Assembly: GCA_021927905.1 (NCBI GenBank)
Contig: BLLK01000020.1
Span: 558,001-622,000, forward strand
DNA: 64,000 nt
From: Chaetoceros tenuissimus
Taxonomy: Eukaryota > Bacillariophyta > Thalassiosirophyceae > Chaetocerotales > Chaetocerotaceae
Reading direction: 5' to 3'
Below are positions 8,877 to 19,697 of the stretch, one piece after another. The notes beneath the pieces are model-generated. The model saw only the letters and a list, made by a program, of their open reading frames with translations. It made no database searches and was not told the DNA's origin. The translations under genes were made by a program, and so were the position numbers. Position 1 is the stretch's first letter. Every line of letters starts with the position of its first letter.

Positions 8877-10379
8877 ATGCGATACACAAAGAATGTGCTT
8901 TTAGCACTTGGAGTCTCTTCGTTGTTGTTTGAGGCTTTGGCCTTTTCTCCACAAAGGCCAAGAACTACAATTGACACAACTGTGTCGTCGTCATCATCTT
9001 TGGCAATGGGATATCTTGACAATCTTTCACCTCAGGAACCAAATTCAGGTGAAAACGACAATTACAAACCAGCACCACCTGTGAATGCTTCTCCTCCATC
9101 AAATACAGGAGGCGGAGTAGTTCCCTCTGGTCGGGGTCCTCTGGGTTCTTATCTTGATGCTGTATGCAGTGGCCAATCAGGAAACGATCATGATCAACAA
9201 GAAGACGATGAATCCATGGATGCATCAAGTGGAGAAATAGAAATGGAAGAACGAGTCACAAGTTGGACTAGAAAATATCTCAGTAACTTTTTGACTGATG
9301 ATGATCCAAGAGTAGATATACGAAACTTGTTGACTCAAAGATCTATTCAATCTTTCATGAGATTGTTGGAAGAATGTCGTGATCCTCACAGTGCAAAATG
9401 TAAGTGCAATATTCATGTAATCTATTGAAAAAACAAGGTTTGCCTTTGAGGTATTGCTCATATATATAAATCTTTATTTGTAGGGATCCAAAAAGACTTT
9501 TTGAAAACTGGAAATTTATTAGATTTTCATGGATCTGGAGCAAGATTTATTGAAGAATTTGGAGGTAGGTGGGACGCACCACTATTGGAAATGATTGCAA
9601 GACCAAAAGATAGAATAATCATATCGGCAAAACGTCGAGGCAGAGGTCATGGAGGCTGGAGTAAAAATAATCCATATCTTCAAGAAAGATGGGTGGAGAT
9701 TCCAGTTGATATCGATCCACCTAACCTAGCCACTAGAATTTTGTCTGTACGAGAACAAATTGCAGCTGAATGGTTGGTGGACATTGATGTATTGATTGAA
9801 TCCAATGATGATATTCTTGTTTCATATTTCGAACAACAAAAAAGTCAAGGATTGGCACCTACGAGTGGATCATTTGTCCGTACTGCTGCCGACAAAGTCA
9901 ATAACAATTCAAGATACGCAACAACGACCAGTAGTCCATTTCGAAGAAGTAACTTTGATCTAATGTACAATTTGTGTACTCAAGCTGCCATTCATCGTAT
10001 TTTACGTCAAATGCTGGCCAATCACGAAGATGAAAGCACCGAATTCATTTTCCTAAGAGACTTTTACACAGAACGCGCTGAACAATACTTCGACGGTGAT
10101 TTACAATATGGAAGAGCCGATGATTTCATTGATGAATTGTTGCAAACTACACCAATGATGGTGGGTAATTCTGGAACATCAACACAAAACCTCGTAGATC
10201 CAGTGCGTGCAGCAGAAGAAATTATTCAAATGAGAAAGATTGTCGCTCAAGATTGGAAGGCCATGATGAGCCGAGTCAGTGAAGAACATACCGGTATTCG
10301 TCAAGCTCTATTGACCAATACCTTTTCCAACGATGCACCTATATCATCAACGTTTGATGATTCTACTGGATTCCAATAG
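8877..10379 (+). CDS. Predicted plastid-targeted protein of unknown function (two exons)
   Basis: Exons 8877-9399 and 9484-10379, joined by an 84-bp GT-AG intron (GTAAGT...TTGTAG); the split codon gives Trp and the frame continues, 472 residues in all. The N-terminus is a signal peptide ending EALAF|SPQRP, an AxAF-type motif used in diatoms for plastid import, followed by a Ser-rich transit-like stretch. The mature part has an acidic low-complexity region to about residue 120, then a conserved-looking globular region with FIEEFGGRWDAPLLEMIARP and many acidic/aromatic helices. I do not recognise a catalytic motif. Convergent with the EMC8/9 gene, 50 bp away. Confidence 0.8.
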
Positions 10380-10429
10380 ACACAGAGATGAAAGACCAAA
10401 AGACATTTTATATAAATTAACAAAGTAAT

Positions 10430-11065
10430 TTACTGAACATGAACATTTCTCAACCAGTCTCCTTCTTGCAATTTATTCTTGAGCCCTTTTGCTCCAGTTT
10501 CAAGTTGATTCTCAAAGTCTACAACTCCAGCATTATCCTTCAAACAAGCTTCAGCAACAGCACCTGAAATAGATTTCCAATCCCCTTCCGCCAAGGATAC
10601 ATTTGTAGTCGAAAGAGGCATATCGACATCACTTTTATTACCAGTAACGGCATAAACATCAAACCCCCTATCTCTTCCACTGTCATCACAATGACATTCA
10701 AGCATATTTTTAAAAGAGTCACTATTGATCATCACAAGCACCGCCGCATCCTTTTCATTCAAAGCTTGAATCTGAGCAGCAAGTTTATAACTGACACTAG
10801 AAGGCTGATTATCACCAGCACGTTCATTACCAGAGTACCAGCCTACAATTTCCTCTTTGTCAAGTGACGCCTGTACGAGTCTGAGTCCCATGTCTACTAT
10901 TGGCTTTGTAGGTGCTGAATGGCAGATGGGTATTGCGTCTGTGATTTGTATAGACGATGAGGAGGACGTTCCAATCAGGATTCCGTGAATTTGTGTCGTT
11001 GAGTTTTTAGTTGCGTGTAGCATCATTTTTGTGTAGGCTGCTTTGCTGAACTTCGTACTAGTCAT
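10430..11065 (-). CDS. EMC8/9: ER membrane protein complex subunit 8/9 (MPN-like)
   Basis: 211 residues. EMC inserts tail-anchored and multi-pass proteins into the ER membrane; EMC8/9 is its cytosolic MPN-fold subunit without protease activity. The family landmarks are visible: AYTKMMLHATKN near the start, HGILIGT, DAIPICHSAP, VGWYSGNER (the usual GYYxxNER), AAVLVMINSD and the C-terminal VVDFENQLE. The JAMM metal ligands of active MPN proteases are absent, as expected. Length fits the family (about 200). No membrane segment. Confidence 0.92.
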   Translation of the reverse strand: MTSTKFSKAAYTKMMLHATKNSTTQIHGILIGTSSSSSIQITDAIPICHSAPTKPIVDMGLRLVQASLDKEEIVGWYSGNERAGDNQPSSVSYKLAAQIQALNEKDAAVLVMINSDSFKNMLECHCDDSGRDRGFDVYAVTGNKSDVDMPLSTTNVSLAEGDWKSISGAVAEACLKDNAGVVDFENQLETGAKGLKNKLQEGDWLRNVHVQ

Positions 11066-11392
11066 TTTGATTACTGTTTATAGAATTGTCAAGTTAATTT
11101 GGAGGGTAAGGAGGATATGAATATATGAAAGTGTACCATACAACATAATGTTATGGCAAAAGATGATGCGAAGAAAGTGTGTGTGTGAAGCGTTGCTCTA
11201 TTTAGTTTTGTAAGTGTCCTTCATCCATTAAATGGCTAAGAGCCCTCGCCATATTTCAGATGCGAACATACGACTGAAAAAGAACATGGATGATGGTCGA
11301 TGAAGCTCCAAAAAACACATCACCTTCTATTTCTCACATCTAATCACATGTGCATATACAAATGTTACCACATTATAACTTAAGAAATAGAT
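11066..11392. promoter_or_regulatory. Divergent intergenic region
   Basis: Shared upstream region of EMC8/9 (minus) and the ankyrin-like gene (plus). Nothing beyond AT-rich sequence and a CACATCTAATCACATG stretch just upstream of 11393 is seen. Confidence 0.35.
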
Positions 11393-12784
11393 ATGTCAGT
11401 CCAACATTCAGTTGCTAGTCTCTTGATTTTGTTGGGTGCGCCTGCTCAAGATATTCCAAGACTAGTAAACACAATTGAAGGAACTGTTGCAACTTCTCCC
11501 TCTATTTCAAGAAATTGGGAGCCTCGAGAGTCATGGGATAGGATTCAAGCTGCAATACTGACTAGTGGCATCACTGAAAGTCAATACAAGTACTTGAGTC
11601 TATTGTCTTTAATATTCTGTATTGGCAACCAACCCATACCGGGAGACGTTGCATCTATTCTGTTGTCCAAACGAGAAATTAATTTTTCTGCTTTTCACAT
11701 CTTTAAAATGATCAAGGATAATCACTACCTCAGATCAGATGTGATGGACTTATTTTTAGACAAGATGCAAGAAAAAGAGCAAGCGTCAAAGACTTTTTTG
11801 CAATCCATCTACAGTAAATTTTCGCCAGACTTGACCAAGGTGCACATACTATTATTTCAAGCTATACAGCATAATTGCATTGGTGCTGTGCAATCCATTG
11901 TGAAACGATATCCAGCGACACTGAATATGAAGAACAAAATTGGACTCAAACCTCTTCATGCTGTATTTTCACACAAATTTGAACCAGAATTGAGTACTCC
12001 CATCCTAGCTTTTCTATTGGAGCAAGACGAACTCAATGGATATCGTAATGTCTTTTCAAGTACCAAGAAAGAAAGTTTGCATTCTCTTTCGACTCCACTA
12101 GACTTGGCTATTCACTTTTTACATTCCGAGTATAAAAAGTACTCACAAACTACGGATATAGATGAATTTCTCAAGTTTCGAAACAATGAGGAGAGGGAAA
12201 GTTATAGACAAGCACGTAACGCAAAAGTTGGTGAATGGAAATGCTTAGATCTATGTGTACAGGCTGCTGTACGGCAAAATCCATCTTTTAGTATTCTTTT
12301 ACATTACTATAGTACAAGGGAACGTGCTTCACTTCATTCCATATACTTTCAGATTGAGTTATTGCGATACTTTTCATCTGAATTGACTCGAAGCTATGAT
12401 GGCAAGTCATTTCTTCACTATATGTTGGAAGCAGAGCCTGATATGAATTCTATTTTACTCAGACACATTGCAAATGGACATTACAATGCAATAAGAAAGC
12501 GTCATCCCAAGACTGGTTTGTATCCATTTTTACAACCGGCTATAGAAAGAAGTGATGGTAAAAAGAGTATAGATTGCTTGACCAACATTTATGAAATGAT
12601 TCGAATGGATCCTAGTGTGATAACGTTGCATATGCAAAAGACAAGAGCTTGTGATGAAGATACTGTTGGAAGAAAGACTTTACTTTACGAGCATAGAATA
12701 TATTTGGATGCTGTCATCGTCGGCTTGATATCCATTGTTACATGGTATGTAGCAATGAAACTACGATTAGTGACATCGATGTAG
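11393..12784 (+). CDS. Ankyrin-like protein with C-terminal membrane anchor, function unknown
   Basis: 463 residues without introns. The middle (residues about 150-215) has ankyrin-like helices: HNCIGAVQSIVKRYPATLNMKN, then GLKPLHAVF, then a second leucine-rich helix. The rest is helical and not recognised. One hydrophobic segment at about residues 435-455 (AVIVGLISIVTWYVAM) followed by a short basic tail makes it a candidate tail-anchored protein. Diatom genomes carry many such weak ankyrin proteins; no specific role can be assigned. Confidence 0.75.
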   Translation: MSVQHSVASLLILLGAPAQDIPRLVNTIEGTVATSPSISRNWEPRESWDRIQAAILTSGITESQYKYLSLLSLIFCIGNQPIPGDVASILLSKREINFSAFHIFKMIKDNHYLRSDVMDLFLDKMQEKEQASKTFLQSIYSKFSPDLTKVHILLFQAIQHNCIGAVQSIVKRYPATLNMKNKIGLKPLHAVFSHKFEPELSTPILAFLLEQDELNGYRNVFSSTKKESLHSLSTPLDLAIHFLHSEYKKYSQTTDIDEFLKFRNNEERESYRQARNAKVGEWKCLDLCVQAAVRQNPSFSILLHYYSTRERASLHSIYFQIELLRYFSSELTRSYDGKSFLHYMLEAEPDMNSILLRHIANGHYNAIRKRHPKTGLYPFLQPAIERSDGKKSIDCLTNIYEMIRMDPSVITLHMQKTRACDEDTVGRKTLLYEHRIYLDAVIVGLISIVTWYVAMKLRLVTSM

Positions 12785-13024
12785 GGTTATATGGACTACT
12801 TGAAATGATCATTGGTTCTCTCGAAGCAAACGCAATCTATTTTCTATATCTATCTGCTCTACTAAGATAAATACAAATACTAGTTTTACTTTTACTTTTG
12901 TTATCCGAGGACCATGCACGTTGTTTATTTTTTCATAACTTAAATCATTTTCAAGCAGCAGCGTCAAACAGTAACATAAGGGCAGCTTTTTATGGATCCT
13001 CAAGATTGTGAACTCCATTCAATA

Positions 13025-13038
13025 GGATTACGTAATCC
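13025..13038. repeat. Perfect 14-bp palindrome GGATTACGTAATCC
   Basis: A perfect inverted repeat centred on TACGTA, 3 bp past the stop codon of the receptor gene (minus strand), so within its 3' UTR or a processing signal. The role is unknown. Confidence 0.7.
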
Positions 13039-13041
13039 ATT

Positions 13042-14421
13042 TCAGCGCTGATTATATGCAGTAGTACCTAGAACAGATCGAAGGTATCCATTTCTTGAAT
13101 ATTCCATCATCGAAAGTAATTCTTCAGCATCGGAAATGTCCATGTCGTACAACACTTCGTATTTGGAATAACTATCGTTATCATCATCCTGTTGCTGCTG
13201 CTCTCCATCACCGATGTTTGATTGTGCTCTATTTCTCAGTGGTCGATAATTTTCATCATCATGGCTATAATTTCTCCATTCTCTTCGTTGTTTTACATCT
13301 ACCATGGAAGGAATTTCTCCACCAGAAATAAGAACAACAATAAACAGCTTGAACATGGGTACACGTGGATAGCTCTCTTTGCATTTTAGGACCTTTGGAC
13401 GAGTGTAAATCAAGATATTGAATACTCCTCCAAGAGGAGTTATCAAAGCTTTGATCCAAAATCTCCACTCTGGCTCTTCTGACATGTCACTGTTTCCAAC
13501 CTGTTTTTGGAAAATGGTAATCATTGGTCCTAAATAAACGAAAATGAATGCCAGAATATAGAATAAAGACTGTTGGAAGGCTTGTTTAGTGAGGATCAAT
13601 CGGTTCTTCTCTTTTCTCGTGTCTTCTCTAGAGGCCATATTGGAATCATCCAATTCGTTGGCCTGGACCTCAGCTTCGTCTCGTTTTTCTTCTTCATTGT
13701 CTTGACTGCGGAGAGATCTTGGACTTACGTCCCCAATCTCTCTGGCAGGTATATTCAACTGTCTTTCCACCCTGTAGACGTGATCAGTACATAATGTAAG
13801 AATCACAATGAGAGCAAAAAATGCAATACTCATGAAGCTACCTCCGATAGCGGTGATAGCTTTGGTAACATTCCCACCGCCTCTCTCGCAAGCCATCTCG
13901 GTAGATTCATCGCAATCTACTGGTTTGTAAGATCCTATCCCACAGAGAGAACCGTGTGTTTGAGGATTGATGCTCCCTGTCGCAAGACTGGTCGTAGCTA
14001 CACTGATGGCGATAATAATGAAAGCAACATGAAAATATCTCTCTTCCTTCTTGGCAAAGTTTTGTGGAGTGACCTTGTACTTGATTCTTCGCATGAAGTA
14101 ATATGTCAAGAGCAAAGTGTAGTAGAGCAAGCACTGTACACCTAATGTGAAGAGGAACCCAATACCTTCACATGATTCCGTTGTTCCAATGGCAAAGAGT
14201 GCATCTGGATTATCTTTTGGACTCATAAATGGAGATAGTAACAATCCTAATGAAAACAAAATGTCGGACACACTCATTCCGAAGATAATCCTAGAGTACG
14301 GAGAAGCCAAACCCTTTTCCGGTTCCGTGAGGATCATCAACACGATGAATGTTGAAGCTAAGCATGATACACCTGAGTTGATGCATCTTATGACTTGTGC
14401 AGCCTGGAGACTTGCGCTCAT
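13042..14421 (-). CDS. Seven-transmembrane receptor-like protein (GPCR-like), copy 1
   Basis: 459 residues with seven hydrophobic segments. The layout matches GPCRs of the cAMP-receptor/rhodopsin-like type: short N-terminus, TM2 with an Asp (GMSVSDILFSLG), a Cys at the head of TM3 (ESCEGIGF), basic RRIKYK after TM3, a Cys in the second extracellular loop (SLCGIG), a long third intracellular loop (about residues 235-275) with many charges, and TM7 ending GGVFNILIYTRP, like the NPxxY end. An acidic, Gln/Asp-rich cytoplasmic tail follows. The ligand is unknown. A close paralogue lies inverted at 25376. I infer signalling through heterotrimeric G proteins but cannot see it. Confidence 0.75.
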   Translation of the reverse strand: MSASLQAAQVIRCINSGVSCLASTFIVLMILTEPEKGLASPYSRIIFGMSVSDILFSLGLLLSPFMSPKDNPDALFAIGTTESCEGIGFLFTLGVQCLLYYTLLLTYYFMRRIKYKVTPQNFAKKEERYFHVAFIIIAISVATTSLATGSINPQTHGSLCGIGSYKPVDCDESTEMACERGGGNVTKAITAIGGSFMSIAFFALIVILTLCTDHVYRVERQLNIPAREIGDVSPRSLRSQDNEEEKRDEAEVQANELDDSNMASREDTRKEKNRLILTKQAFQQSLFYILAFIFVYLGPMITIFQKQVGNSDMSEEPEWRFWIKALITPLGGVFNILIYTRPKVLKCKESYPRVPMFKLFIVVLISGGEIPSMVDVKQRREWRNYSHDDENYRPLRNRAQSNIGDGEQQQQDDDNDSYSKYEVLYDMDISDAEELLSMMEYSRNGYLRSVLGTTAYNQR

Positions 14422-14786
14422 ATTTCAGATGGCAATTATGACTCTGTATCGTGCAGCTTGTAGCCTGTGTCCTGTGTGTATGTATCGAATGAATGAAGGA
14501 ATGGACAGGCAGCTGCTTCAGCTTGAACAAATTGGATTAAGGTACGCATGCTTCTAAATTTTGAGGTTCACATCTTTCATGTCGTACACAGACGTTTTAC
14601 TAGATTGGCTTCTCTTCTTTCAGTGCTACTAAAATAGTAGAAGTAAAAAGAAGCGTGTCAGACAGACTCCACTCGACTCATCAACTCAAATAGAATCTAG
14701 TTTCTGGTCTTTTCCGACTATGTGCTTCTTGATTTCATTATTTTTCAAAGCAGAATAAACAGCTCTATTCTTGATAAACAATAATC
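14422..14786. promoter_or_regulatory. Divergent intergenic region
   Basis: Shared upstream region of receptor copy 1 (minus) and the small gene at 14787 (plus). It contains a CTCCACTCGACTCATC motif (14666-14681) like those near the silicon transporter. No supported ORF. Confidence 0.35.
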
Positions 14787-15143
14787 ATGAAGATGAATCC
14801 AGCTTCTATGTTACTTGCAATTACAACAGTAGCAATCCTGCTCATGAATCCTGCAGATGCCTTCTTGATGAGACAAAAGAATCGTCTGGATTACATCAAC
14901 AATCCAACCCAGACTAAGGTAAGTACATGAAATATCCAAAAGTAAAAAGTATGAAAAAGATCTTTACTCATATTACTAACAAACACTCTTTGTTTGACTT
15001 GTCCTATGCGATAGGTGCACATCGATCGCAAAAGAATCAAGAATGAAAAGGAGAAAATCCCAGTATTGAAAGCCAGCAACATTGTTCGAGACTCTATTCT
15101 TGACATGTGTGCGGTCCTTGTTGGACGTCTTATCATTGGATAA
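14787..15143 (+). CDS. Small predicted plastid- or ER-targeted protein, 86 residues, two exons
   Basis: Exon 1 is 14787-14918 (44 codons) and exon 2 is 15015-15143, joined in phase 0 across a 96-bp intron with good borders (GTAAGT ... GCGATAG). The protein begins with a signal peptide, MKMNPASMLLAITTVAILL, ending PADAF|LMRQ, which is an AxAF-type plastid motif with Phe at +1. The mature 60 residues are very basic (DRKRIKNEKEK) and end in a hydrophobic helix, DMCAVLVGRLIIG. No family recognised. The gene is too short per exon to appear as a long open frame, but the signal peptide, clean splice sites and frame continuity support it. Confidence 0.65.
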
Positions 15144-16027
15144 AGAAAAGATTGACAAGAAATCTAAAATATCGATATTTATATATGAAATGAGCCAAGT
15201 GCAAGAGATTTTAGGGCTGAATATATTTTTTAAAATAATCATTTGGATTGTAATGAGACTGCAAAAAGACCAAAGCTACAATCATTTGGATTGTAATGTG
15301 TACATAGAAAGCAATTGAATTATAATGACTACTTTATGACATGAATTTGTGCCTTTATTCTTGGAGGAACACAACGATAAATCAACTAAGCTTCAAAAGA
15401 TATATATATATATATATACATTATTTACACTAGCACGCAACTCGATGGTTTTACATTCCACTCTGACTAGATTCAATCGGTTTTGATAGTTTCACTCTTC
15501 GGTTCTCTTATGAAAGGAAGGTATAAATAATTATCTCCAGCTGTCGATCATCTGCTTTTGTATGAAAGGAAGGTATAAATAATTATCTCCAGCTGTCGAT
15601 CATCTGCTTTTGACAAGGATCTTTTTAGTATTAAAGAAGGACGACCATGATACATCACAATGAGACAAACCCGAAGCGAGTGTAAAGAAAAAAATCAAGA
15701 ATCTTTTCTTATCCCTATCGTGTTGGTGCGTTTGGAGATCGCAACCTTTCTGGGCCGCGTAAAAAGAAATGAACTGATAGAACAAATGAAAATGAACGAA
15801 TGAACAACATCATTACCTACGAGTAAATTGTACATTACCATCACTTTCCCATAAGCTCTACACTAAAAGTTTACTTCATTCAAAGTACACGACAGCTAGA
15901 GATCTTCTTTACAGTATATCAAACAGAAAGACTGTGAAATTAGAAAATATCTTTGGGCTTGGTTGAACTCATAACACATCACAAGAAAAAAGATTTTTAG
16001 ATACACAGATTCTAATAATAGCCCATC
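15144..16027. other. Intergenic region with simple and tandem repeats
   Basis: Holds a TA dinucleotide run at 15400-15418, a perfect 52-bp tandem duplication at 15509-15612, and the AT-rich promoter of the Tim50 gene. Short open frames here lack coding character. Confidence 0.5.
15509..15612. repeat. Perfect 52-bp tandem duplication
   Basis: Two adjacent identical 52-bp copies (15509-15560 and 15561-15612), each with TATAAATAATTA and CAGCTGTCGATC. No mismatch is seen, so the event is recent or an assembly artefact. Confidence 0.9.
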
Positions 16028-17428
16028 ATGATGTCATCTACATCCAGTACAATTCTACGTCGATCCATGCAAGTGGCATCGAAAGCATTTAAAAACTTTT
16101 CAACATCAACAAAGGCAACAGTACCGCCTCGTAAAAAGGTGACTGCCGAAGAAAGAGCAGCATTACGTCAAGCGAGAAAATTAAAAGCTGCACAGACTCT
16201 AGAAGCATCCAAGGGCGGTGCTGAAGCATCTACAGCTTCTGCATCTTCTACATCGACAGCAGCACCAATTGCTACCAAGAAACCAATGAATAGTCGTCTA
16301 GTGTTTGGACTGGGAGTAGGTGCTCCTGTTGGTCTATTGGCATGGGGGATCGCTGATGAAGAAAGTCCTCCTGCACAATTCTCGAAAATGATTGGTTTGA
16401 CTGCTGCTATTGAAGGGTTTTCGGATCAGTTTGCAAAGCCTATTCGGGATAAATTGCTTCCTGATTGGCCTGTAAGTACTTTTTCAATACTATCTTTTGA
16501 AGATTACTTGTGTATCTTTTTGCATTCTCACAACCTTTTTTCTGTTCAGATGCCAAATGTCCCACAAGATATGCCTTGCCCGCATACTCTTGTATTAGAT
16601 TTAGAAAACACTCTTGTCAATGCAACCTGGGATAGAAAATATGGATGGAGATATGCAAAGAGACCGGGTGTAGATAAATTCTTGACGGAAATGGCACAGT
16701 ACTATGAAATTGTCATCTACTCTCCTTCCATTGACGGATTGGCTGAAGAAGTTGTCAATAAATTGGATAAGAATGGTTGTGTCATGCATAGACTCTATCG
16801 TGAAGCTTGTCATTACAAAAAGGGAATTTATCTCAAGGATTTGGAGAAATTGAATAGGAATACGAATCGTATTGTTTACATTGATGACGATGATGCTGCT
16901 GCGGCTTTGAATCCAGAAAATCATATCAAGATCAAGCCTTATGATGATCCCAATGATCGAAATGATAATTCACTGGAAAGAATAACTCCTTTCTTGATTG
17001 AAATTGCAAAGGAAGGATATAGTAATGTGCCTCTATTGTTGAAGCCATACAGAGATGCTGGTTTGGATGCAGATGGGATTGCTGATGAACACGAAAGACG
17101 TGTCCGAGAATTGAGAGACATGAGAATCAATAGTGCAAGTAGAGGTCTAGGGTCCCTTTCAGCAATGGGAAGAAGAGACATGCCTGCTCCTGAAATGACT
17201 CCGGCAAAGAATCGTTCAGGTGGAAATGCAGGTCCAGTGGCTCCAACGGCAAAGGATTTGGTGGGAAGTGCACCTACCAGTGCAAATGAGTCAAAGGGTA
17301 TTGCGGGTTGGATGCAAAGAAGACAGCACGAACAAGCAGAGGAGCAACAACGAAAGATGGAATATTGGAATGAAGTCATGATGAAGAAGCAAAAGGAGAG
17401 AGAGGCAACAACTGCGGCTAGAAGTTAA
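16028..17428 (+). CDS. TIM50: Mitochondrial import inner-membrane translocase subunit Tim50
   Basis: Exons 16028-16471 and 16550-17428 give 440 residues; the 78-bp intron (GTAAGT ... TTCAG) is a multiple of three and has no stop, so the unspliced frame is open too. Tim50 receives presequence proteins from the TOM complex and passes them to TIM23. Visible are a mitochondrial presequence (STSSTILRRSMQVASKAFKNF), a coiled Lys/Ala-rich stretch, a membrane segment near residues 97-110 (LVFGLGVGAPVGLLAWG) and an FCP1/NIF-like domain from about residue 150. In it the phosphatase motif DxDx(T/V) reads DLENT (165-169), so the second Asp is lost and catalysis is unlikely, as is common for Tim50. A charged Gln/Lys-rich tail follows. 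Convergent with the next gene, 31 bp apart. Confidence 0.92.
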   Translation: MMSSTSSTILRRSMQVASKAFKNFSTSTKATVPPRKKVTAEERAALRQARKLKAAQTLEASKGGAEASTASASSTSTAAPIATKKPMNSRLVFGLGVGAPVGLLAWGIADEESPPAQFSKMIGLTAAIEGFSDQFAKPIRDKLLPDWPVSTFSILSFEDYLCIFLHSHNLFSVQMPNVPQDMPCPHTLVLDLENTLVNATWDRKYGWRYAKRPGVDKFLTEMAQYYEIVIYSPSIDGLAEEVVNKLDKNGCVMHRLYREACHYKKGIYLKDLEKLNRNTNRIVYIDDDDAAAALNPENHIKIKPYDDPNDRNDNSLERITPFLIEIAKEGYSNVPLLLKPYRDAGLDADGIADEHERRVRELRDMRINSASRGLGSLSAMGRRDMPAPEMTPAKNRSGGNAGPVAPTAKDLVGSAPTSANESKGIAGWMQRRQHEQAEEQQRKMEYWNEVMMKKQKEREATTAARS

Positions 17429-17459
17429 AATCGAAAAGCTTATATAAATTTTACATCAC

Positions 17460-19412
17460 TCATTCCTCCCATTTATTACTTGTCTTTTTGTGAGAATGCT
17501 GAGCCACCCCAAAGCTTGTTTCTCCTAACAGATTATCAAGAAAGGCATCCAATTCTTTTGGTGTGTATTGTGCTCCTTCTGTTCCCATCATCTCACCATC
17601 AACGAAGTAGCAATATGTTATGCTAGATACTGCGTCACTGACTAGATTCATGAAAATCTCTGCTACATTCCATGAGACAATAAAGACAAGGATGGTAAGC
17701 GTAGGGATCGAGAAGAGTTCCTCCTTGTAATATCTATCCAATGTCAAATACGAAACTAAAGTTGTGGTGGAAGCTATAAATGCTCTTGGGTAGAGTATGG
17801 ACAAGTGACTTGTGCTTCCAATCTCGTTCCACAAATCCTGATTATTTTTGATGATTGCATATGATTCATTGGATGATCTATAAAGGTTCTTCCCAAATAG
17901 AGCACTATGATTATACGAATCATTACTGAGCGACTTGACAAAAAGACAGCAACAGCAAGATGTTGCTTCACAGCAAAGCATAAGCGGAAGACGGATCGCC
18001 ATAATAATATTCATGACTAAGCTTCCGAAAGCTGCAGTTCCTGTGTGACGGAAAAGTGCAACTAAAGTACTTCTGCAGACTGAAACCTTTGTTCCGTACT
18101 CTTTAGCAGGAGTGAAGTACCATTCTCCAAATAAATGCGAGAAGGCTAACTTCTGCAGTACAACTAGAAACTCTACAGTCCAAAATAGACCAAGCAATAA
18201 CGCCGCAAACCTATAGAATTTAGCGCGTTCGTTAGTTAGATCAGTGTAAAATTCTAGACTTAAGATCAAAAACAACCATGTAAAAACTTACTTTGCGTAT
18301 GCTGATGGAGGATACTCTTCTTTAGTATAAGTCATTTCAAACCCAAAAGCCGATCCAGCTTCTTCTTTAGATTCCTTTGATACTGCAATAGCGACAAGCC
18401 ACAAAACAAATGCACAAATAATGATCACGTAAGAAATAGAAGAAGCAATTGCTAGAAAGGGAGAAAATGTAGCATCCTTGATCGCGACTGAAGCAACTTT
18501 GGCAAGACCAATAAAGTTCCCAATCTCTCTTCTCATACATAAAGTAGAGAGAAGAATGAGACCTCCTACAATCCAAGAAGCGTACGCTAGAACAAGAACA
18601 AAGAGTGCTTCGTTCTCAGTGTACTTTCCTCCCTCATCCTTTTCATATTCGTCAGCCAAGAAGAAAAACAGAGCTCCTATCCCCGAAAATAGAGTTGCTG
18701 AAAGCAAGTTTGACATCCAAAGCAATGGGCCAATAGAACAAGGGCACATGAATAAAAAAACAAAGAGTAGTCCCAGTAAAAAAGATCCGCCAAAGCCAAT
18801 ACCTCCTACGACCTTTGCTGCTACAATTAAGTCCTTTATCACTTTATCAATGTAAGATGCAAATGCAAAGTTTCTCCATTGCGCTATTTCTTCATTAGCA
18901 GAAACAATTACTACTTCATTGAAGGTATCCATTAGAGAAGAAATGGACACTGGATTACAGTACCTATTGAACTTGATAGCTTTTGTTTTGAACATACACG
19001 CACCGCATGTAACCATTACATTGACGTTTGTATCAAGTAGAATGCCGTTAGAGTTACATCCTTCCATATTGAGAATATCTTGATTGTCTTTGCAAATGAG
19101 GTCTGTTCTACTGGTTGGACTGAAGCTATCTTCAGATGGGTATTCATCCACACATACTCCATTATTTTGAGAGTCAACTGGATACCAATACCCTCCTAAA
19201 GTATTTCCTTCAGAATCTTTGTCAACTCCACATGTCCTACCATTGTAGTCAACTGGGTTTCTAACAGTATCAAAGTTCACATTACGAACGGAATCCACTC
19301 CAATCCACGAAGTGATTGCCCAAGTTGAAAGAAGGAGTACTAGAAAAAACACATCAGTGAAACCTCTTCTCTTCACTGGGCCTCCAAAGTCCACTGGGAT
19401 CTCGATGGTCAT
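17460..19412 (-). CDS. Choline transporter-like protein (CTL/SLC44 family), two exons
   Basis: Exon 1 is 18292-19412 and exon 2 is 17460-18210, with an 81-bp intron (GTAAGT ... CTATAG, phase 2, restoring Lys-Phe), 623 residues. The family moves choline or related organic cations. The family layout is visible: an N-terminal helix (DVFFLVLLLSTWAITSWIGV), then a large Cys-containing extracellular loop (residues about 45-190), then about nine further helices. The second half includes WTVEFLVVLQKLAF, a stretch ending in a Cys run (CCEATSCCCCLF), and a late FVDGEMMGTEGAQYTP segment typical of the CTL C-terminus. The substrate is uncertain. Confidence 0.85.
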
Positions 19413-19697
19413 TTCCTTCGATATGAAACAAAAGGGATTATGTGATAATCTGATTTACTTCTTTTATGAATAGCTCTGAGTAGAGTCGACTCAGTCAGTA
19501 ACAGAGAAAAAGCACATCCAGAAAAACGTTGAAAAAGTGAAGGTAATTTTTAGCGAAAAATGTCATCCAAATTTGTCGCCTTCCCTATTTTTAGGCCTTT
19601 TTAGTCAAAATGATTCATTCCCATATATAATTTTAGCCTGATTTCCACTTAAAGGAAGAAACTACTTTTTACTTTGTAGTATTACATATAAAGAAAA

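Noticed and set aside
15082-15318. 78-codon plus-strand frame
   Set aside because: Overlaps exon 2 of the 86-residue gene in another frame and runs into AT-rich spacer; no coding features.
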